Below are positions 6,564 through 10,799 of a DNA stretch of 10,799 nt, one piece after another. Position numbers and translations under genes: made by a program. The stretch comes from SZUA-22 sp039714835 (GTDB lineage: Bacteria; Bacteroidota; Ignavibacteria; Ignavibacteriales; Melioribacteraceae): positions 1-10,799 of the forward strand of contig JBDLIN010000129.1 in the NCBI GenBank assembly GCA_039714835.1. Reading direction: 5' to 3'. Numbering within the stretch: position 1 is the first letter of the stretch; every line of letters starts with the position of its first letter. The notes beneath the pieces are model-generated. The model saw nothing but the letters and a program-made list of their open reading frames with translations, searched no databases and had not been told where the DNA came from.

Positions 6564-8246
6564 ATGCAGCACACCGATCATAAAACTACAAAAAGAAATC
6601 TGTCAGCTCTTGTAGATTTTAGCAATTTAATTAACTCTAGTCTAGAATTAGAATTTATTCTAAACAATCTTCTGTTAACATGTTTAAGTAAGTTTCATAC
6701 AAGTCGTGGAGGAGTATACCTTATAAACAAAGAAGGACAGTTCTATTTAAGCAAATCTAAGGGATTAAAAATTACTGATGATAATAATTTTCCAGTAGTA
6801 GAACTTAATAATATTGATACAGATCAAGAATTCAATCAATTCTTAATTGAAAACAAATTAGTCCTGGTTCAAAAGATCGTATCTGACAACAATGTAATAG
6901 GCCTAATATTATTGGGTGATAGACTGACTGGAGAAGAATATACAAATGAAGATAAAGACTTCCTACAAACTTTATTAAATATTGCAGCAACAGCAATCCA
7001 AAATTCTTCAAGTGTTACCGATTTAGTTGTTCTGAATAAAGACCTTGATACAAAAGTTCACCAACTCAGTGCATTATTCGACCTAAGTAAAGAATTCAGT
7101 TCTATCTTAGAAATCCCTCATGTGTGTAAACTTCTCGGGTTTTCAATAATTGGACAGCTTTTAGTAACAAAATATGCAATAGTAGTTGTAAATGAAAACG
7201 GGACTGAAATTCTTGAGTCCAAATTTCCATCGGATAAGTTAGGACCAATTATATCTACACTAGATTTCCAAAACTTGAAAGAGCCGGTATGTTGTAAGGA
7301 AATGAAGCAAGCACATTGTTTTGAACTCATTAATGTTGGTGTTGAATTAATTGTTCCAATGAAAATTAAACAGAAAACTAAAGGTCTTATTCTTTTAGGT
7401 AAGAGGAACATTGGGAAAGGGTATTCTAAATCGGATATTGAATTTGTCTCATCAATTGGTTCCCTTGCAATTATATCAATTGAGAACAGTCTTCTTTTTC
7501 AAGAGGCATTAGAAAAGCAAAGACTGGAAAAAGATTTAGAACTTGCAAAAAAAATACAGAGAAATCTGCTGCCGAGCACATTACCTAAGATGAAAAATTT
7601 TGAGATAGCAGCATTTAATCAAGCAGCAAAGCAAGTAGGTGGTGATTACTATGATGCAATTCGTCTGAGTGATGATAAAGTGCTTATTTCGATTGGCGAT
7701 GTTTCCGGAAAGGGGGTGCAAGCTGCATTACTTATGGCCAATCTTCAAGCATTTTTACAATCTATTAGTAAACAAAACAATGATCTAATTACTGCGTCTA
7801 ACCTTCTGAATGATTTGGTTTCTGAGAATACAACCGATGGTAGATTTATCACTTTTTTCTGGGGTATCTTGGATGATGAAAATAGAAAATTCGAGAGTGT
7901 TAACATGGGTCATAATCCGCCTTTGTTAATTAGAAATGGTAATATTCAAAAGTTGAAAATAGGTGGTATGCTTATGGGTGTAATGCCGACGGTTTCACCT
8001 TATAAAAATGAGAGACATCAGTTAGAAAAAGGTGATGTTTTAATTCTTTTTACTGATGGTATAACAGAAGCGATGAATTCAGATAATGAAGAATATAGTG
8101 ATGAAAGATTAGAAAAAATGGTTTTAGAATTAGAAAAAAATAGTGCTGATGAAATACAAAATATAATACTCGATGATGTTCGATCATTTTCGAGAGGTAA
8201 AGAACAATCTGATGACATTACAATGGTTATTGTAAAAGTAAAATAG
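6564..8246 (+). CDS. Soluble double-GAF PP2C (SpoIIE/RsbU-type) phosphatase
   Basis: A 560-residue protein without hydrophobic segments long enough to cross the membrane, so probably cytosolic. Two GAF-like sensor domains lie at about 10-147 and 165-310, joined by a helix. The second leads into a helical linker (311-335) with LAKKIQRNLLPSTLP before a complete PP2C domain (about 340-558). Catalytic motifs are QVGGDYYD (Asp361), GDVSGKG (Asp379), NMGHNPP (447-453, Met replacing the usual Ala before Gly), FTDGITE (Asp498) and SDDIT (Asp550/551). It should dephosphorylate the STAS protein encoded two genes upstream. Cys residues in GAF2 (188, 243, 244, 252) could be redox- or metal-related, but GAF ligands cannot be read from sequence. 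ATG at 6564 is four bases after the kinase stop, and the next gene starts one base after its own stop, so it is inside the operon. Confidence 0.94.
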   Translation: MQHTDHKTTKRNLSALVDFSNLINSSLELEFILNNLLLTCLSKFHTSRGGVYLINKEGQFYLSKSKGLKITDDNNFPVVELNNIDTDQEFNQFLIENKLVLVQKIVSDNNVIGLILLGDRLTGEEYTNEDKDFLQTLLNIAATAIQNSSSVTDLVVLNKDLDTKVHQLSALFDLSKEFSSILEIPHVCKLLGFSIIGQLLVTKYAIVVVNENGTEILESKFPSDKLGPIISTLDFQNLKEPVCCKEMKQAHCFELINVGVELIVPMKIKQKTKGLILLGKRNIGKGYSKSDIEFVSSIGSLAIISIENSLLFQEALEKQRLEKDLELAKKIQRNLLPSTLPKMKNFEIAAFNQAAKQVGGDYYDAIRLSDDKVLISIGDVSGKGVQAALLMANLQAFLQSISKQNNDLITASNLLNDLVSENTTDGRFITFFWGILDDENRKFESVNMGHNPPLLIRNGNIQKLKIGGMLMGVMPTVSPYKNERHQLEKGDVLILFTDGITEAMNSDNEEYSDERLEKMVLELEKNSADEIQNIILDDVRSFSRGKEQSDDITMVIVKVK

Positions 8247-8247
8247 T

Positions 8248-10799
8248 ATGGGATCTATAGAAAATATATTATCAAAGTATAGAATTAAATTATTAGCACC
8301 ATTTACACTTCTTCTAATGGTGATAGTACTTATTAATTTTTATTTCGTGTTTGAAATTACTCCTCAACCAAATGATGAATGTATCTGGTATCCTAAAAGT
8401 GTATCTAAGGATAGTGTTGGATTCTTTTTTGAAAGCGTGAAATTTGAAGGTGTAACATGGAATGCAGGCATTAGAGACGGAGATCAATTAATTGCAATAA
8501 ATGATAAAGTAATAAAAAATTTGTCCGATGCAAGCTTAGAGTTGAATAGAATGGATAGTGGGGACTCAGCAAAATATACTATAATGCGTAATAATCAACT
8601 GATTGAAACCAAAGTAGTAGTTAAAAGGCTCATTCAATTTGGAGGATTGGCTTTTGCAATACTTGCAATAATATGGCTTGCAATCGGCTTTATAGTAATT
8701 AAAGCAAAACCTCAAGGTAAAACACAAATAGTGTTTTTCAGAATTGGTGTCATACTAATATTTTATTCAAGCTTTAATATGTTGATAACGCAAAACATAA
8801 GAAATCCTTTGTTTGATTATATTCCGCTGGTTGTAATAGTTGATCAGCTCTGGACCATTGGAGCAATATTTTTACCATTTTTAATACTTAAGTTCTTTTG
8901 GATATTCCCGAACGAGTTTAAATTTTATCAAAAAAAATGGATTGAAAAGCTATTATTCTTTCTTCCACTAACCGCATACATATTTATCACTGTTTTTAAA
9001 ATAGCGTTCATATATTCTGGTGTATTGAATCCTTTTAAGTTCTACGGTGTACTGGCATTTATTAATTTTGTAACACTATCTATTGCTGCTATTGTCGGAC
9101 TTATATCTCTATTTGTAAACTATCTTAGACTCGAAAATAAAAAAGATCGAATATCAATTTTTATAATTCTTATTTCTTATACTATCACAATATTGGCAGT
9201 TACTTATATACTTATCTTAACGCAGACAACCAATTCTTCAGTTATGTATAATCAGCCAGAATACTTTGCTCCAATTATTTTGATCGCTATTATTCCTCTA
9301 GCTTTTGGATATTCGATATTTAAGTATTCACTAATGGACGTATCGGATGTAATAAAGACTACGGTGCTTTATGGAGCTGCGATGGTGGGTGTAGTTGCAA
9401 CATACTTTTTAGCAATCTATTTACTTGGACAATCCTTAAGTAATGCCATTGGTACTGAATACCAAGTCACCATTGCTGGAATTATCTTTGTTGTGTTTGC
9501 TTTGGTTTTTCAATCTACTAAAGACAGATTTCAAAATTTGATAACTAAAAAATTCTATCCAGAACAATTTGCTTATCAAAAAGTTCTACTAAAATTTAGT
9601 GGTGATGTCGTAACAATCTTAGGGCTGGAAAATATTTTAAAATCGACCACTAATACAATTGTTGATTCATTAAAATTGGCGATTTTTGGAATTCTTTTAA
9701 AGAATTCTCAAAATTCAAATTATGAATTAAAGGACGGAGTTGGTTTTAAAGATGAGAACTTTAATTTGATTATTGATGAAGAGAAATTATTTAATTTCCT
9801 CTCATCAAAACAAAAATCGAAACAATTCCCAGTTATTGAAGATTCCGACTTTCCTAATATTTTTCCTGAAGCTGAACAGAAATTGATTAATGAAGGGATT
9901 TACACCATTATTCCGTTAATAATTAAATCCAAAGTTATTGGGTTGCTTCTGTTTGGATTGAAATATTCCGGTTCCAGATTTGCCGGAAAAGATATTGAAT
10001 TACTTTTAGCAGCAGCTAATCAAACTGCTGTTGCAATTGAGAATGCAAGGTTATATGAATTAGAAAGGAAAAAATTAATACTGGATCATGATCTTGATAA
10101 AGCAAGAGAGATTCAGAAAAGCTTATTGCCTGATGTGATTCCTCATGTTAATGGATTAGAGATTAGTGGGACAATGATCCCGGCAATGCAAGTTGGTGGA
10201 GATTATTTTGATGTTATAAAGATCAGTAATACAAAAGTATTCGTTATAGTGGGAGATGTTTCCGGGAAAGGATTATCAGCTTCCTTCTATATGTCAAAAT
10301 TACAAACGATGACACAATTATATTGTAATGAACATAGTACACCAAAAGATATTTTGGTAAAAATAAATCAAAAAATATATTCCGAGATTGAAAAAAACTG
10401 GTTCATAACTTGTTCAATAGCAATGATTGATACTGAAGAAATGAGCATGACTGTTTGTCGTGCCGGACATCCACCAGTAATAAAAACCTATAATGATAGT
10501 ACTACTGAAATCACACCTGAAGGAATAGGGATTGGACTAGAGAAAGGTGACATATTTAAGGATAATTTAGAAGAACTTAAAATAGACATTCAATCAGGGG
10601 ACCTTTATTCTTTCTATTCAGATGGAGTTACAGAGGCAATGAATAAAGAGAAAAAATTCTTTGGAGATGAGAATTTTCAGCAACTCTTAAAAAGTTCATA
10701 TACAAAAGGAACAGAACAATTACAGAATGAAATCATTAATTCTATCAGTCTATTTAGGGACAATGCTGAGCAGAATGATGATATAACTTTTATCTTAGT
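8248..10799 (+). CDS. PDZ-multipass membrane-GAF-PP2C phosphatase, 3' end cut by window
   Basis: I translated this frame by hand: it runs open from ATG at 8248 to the edge, giving 850 residues without a stop. Residues 14-34 form a first membrane helix. Residues about 50-128 look like a PDZ domain, with AGIRDGDQLIAIND at 73-86, placed outside the membrane between helices 1 and 2. About nine more hydrophobic segments span 132-425. A juxtamembrane stretch with KKFYPEQF leads to a GAF domain (about 452-608), then a helical linker KAREIQKSLLPDVIP and a PP2C domain from about 635. All catalytic motifs are present: QVGGDYFD (Asp652), GDVSGKG (Asp670), RAGHPP, YSDGVTE (Asp792) and NDDIT (Asp844/845). 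In the two sister proteins the end comes 7 to 18 residues after DDIT, so only a few residues should be missing. It starts one base after the previous stop. The PDZ part may read peptides or misfolded protein termini in the periplasm, which is inference. Confidence 0.92.
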   Translation, partial: MGSIENILSKYRIKLLAPFTLLLMVIVLINFYFVFEITPQPNDECIWYPKSVSKDSVGFFFESVKFEGVTWNAGIRDGDQLIAINDKVIKNLSDASLELNRMDSGDSAKYTIMRNNQLIETKVVVKRLIQFGGLAFAILAIIWLAIGFIVIKAKPQGKTQIVFFRIGVILIFYSSFNMLITQNIRNPLFDYIPLVVIVDQLWTIGAIFLPFLILKFFWIFPNEFKFYQKKWIEKLLFFLPLTAYIFITVFKIAFIYSGVLNPFKFYGVLAFINFVTLSIAAIVGLISLFVNYLRLENKKDRISIFIILISYTITILAVTYILILTQTTNSSVMYNQPEYFAPIILIAIIPLAFGYSIFKYSLMDVSDVIKTTVLYGAAMVGVVATYFLAIYLLGQSLSNAIGTEYQVTIAGIIFVVFALVFQSTKDRFQNLITKKFYPEQFAYQKVLLKFSGDVVTILGLENILKSTTNTIVDSLKLAIFGILLKNSQNSNYELKDGVGFKDENFNLIIDEEKLFNFLSSKQKSKQFPVIEDSDFPNIFPEAEQKLINEGIYTIIPLIIKSKVIGLLLFGLKYSGSRFAGKDIELLLAAANQTAVAIENARLYELERKKLILDHDLDKAREIQKSLLPDVIPHVNGLEISGTMIPAMQVGGDYFDVIKISNTKVFVIVGDVSGKGLSASFYMSKLQTMTQLYCNEHSTPKDILVKINQKIYSEIEKNWFITCSIAMIDTEEMSMTVCRAGHPPVIKTYNDSTTEITPEGIGIGLEKGDIFKDNLEELKIDIQSGDLYSFYSDGVTEAMNKEKKFFGDENFQQLLKSSYTKGTEQLQNEIINSISLFRDNAEQNDDITFIL

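Larger units (their letters stand above)
3697..10799 (+). other. Partner-switching operon (three phosphatases, STAS, kinase)
   Basis: Five same-strand genes have gaps of -1, 8, 4 and 1 bases: membrane GAF-PP2C, STAS, RsbW-type kinase, double-GAF PP2C and PDZ-membrane-GAF-PP2C. The single-pass membrane protein (ten bases upstream) and the ECF sigma gene (51 bases further up) are probably in the same transcript, since no terminator or promoter is evident between them. Together they encode all the parts of a phosphorylation-dependent partner switch plus a candidate sigma output. Operon structure is inferred from spacing only. Confidence 0.75.

Noticed and set aside
7118..7411. Minus-strand open frame of 97 codons
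   Set aside because: Antisense to the second GAF domain of the double-GAF phosphatase; no domain recognised.
8018..8218. Minus-strand open frame of 66 codons
   Set aside because: Antisense to the PP2C domain with its DGITE and DDIT motifs; Ser-rich shadow.

Overview
The window is AT-rich (roughly 30% G+C by eye), densely coded, and reads as chromosomal DNA of a low-GC Gram-negative-type bacterium. The protein style (K/N/I/E-rich, many SpoIIE/GAF fusions, few Shine-Dalgarno sequences, some TTG starts) suggests the Bacteroidetes/Chlorobi/Ignavibacteria neighbourhood. That placement is inference; no rRNA or other strong marker is present.

Layout. On the minus strand lie purA (adenylosuccinate synthetase, complete, 3-1271) and, just upstream of it in the same direction, a single-domain STAS anti-sigma-factor-antagonist-like protein (1316-1657). 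A 178-bp AT-rich divergent intergenic region (1658-1835) follows. From 1836 to the right edge everything is on the plus strand and tightly packed: an ECF sigma factor, a single-pass membrane protein of unknown function, an eight-helix membrane protein with GAF and PP2C/SpoIIE domains, a STAS protein, an RsbW/SpoIIAB-type HATPase kinase, a soluble double-GAF PP2C phosphatase, and a large PDZ-membrane-GAF-PP2C phosphatase that runs off the window a few residues before its expected end.

How it works together. The genes from 3697 onward form a partner-switching module. In the known scheme an RsbW-type kinase binds a target and is titrated away by an unphosphorylated STAS antagonist. The kinase phosphorylates the STAS protein, and PP2C/SpoIIE phosphatases dephosphorylate it in response to signals. 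Here three phosphatases with different input architectures (multi-helix membrane, soluble double GAF, periplasmic PDZ plus membrane) appear to converge on one kinase/antagonist pair. A second STAS protein sits across the divergent promoter region. The closest candidate output is the ECF sigma factor at the head of the row, which is unusual because RsbW-type kinases classically control sigma-B/F-type factors. An ECF-type promoter match (GGAAC-N16-CGTC) overlaps the first ATG of the sigma gene, suggesting autoregulation and a possible downstream start codon.

No tRNA, rRNA, CRISPR array, insertion sequence or convincing rho-independent terminator was seen.
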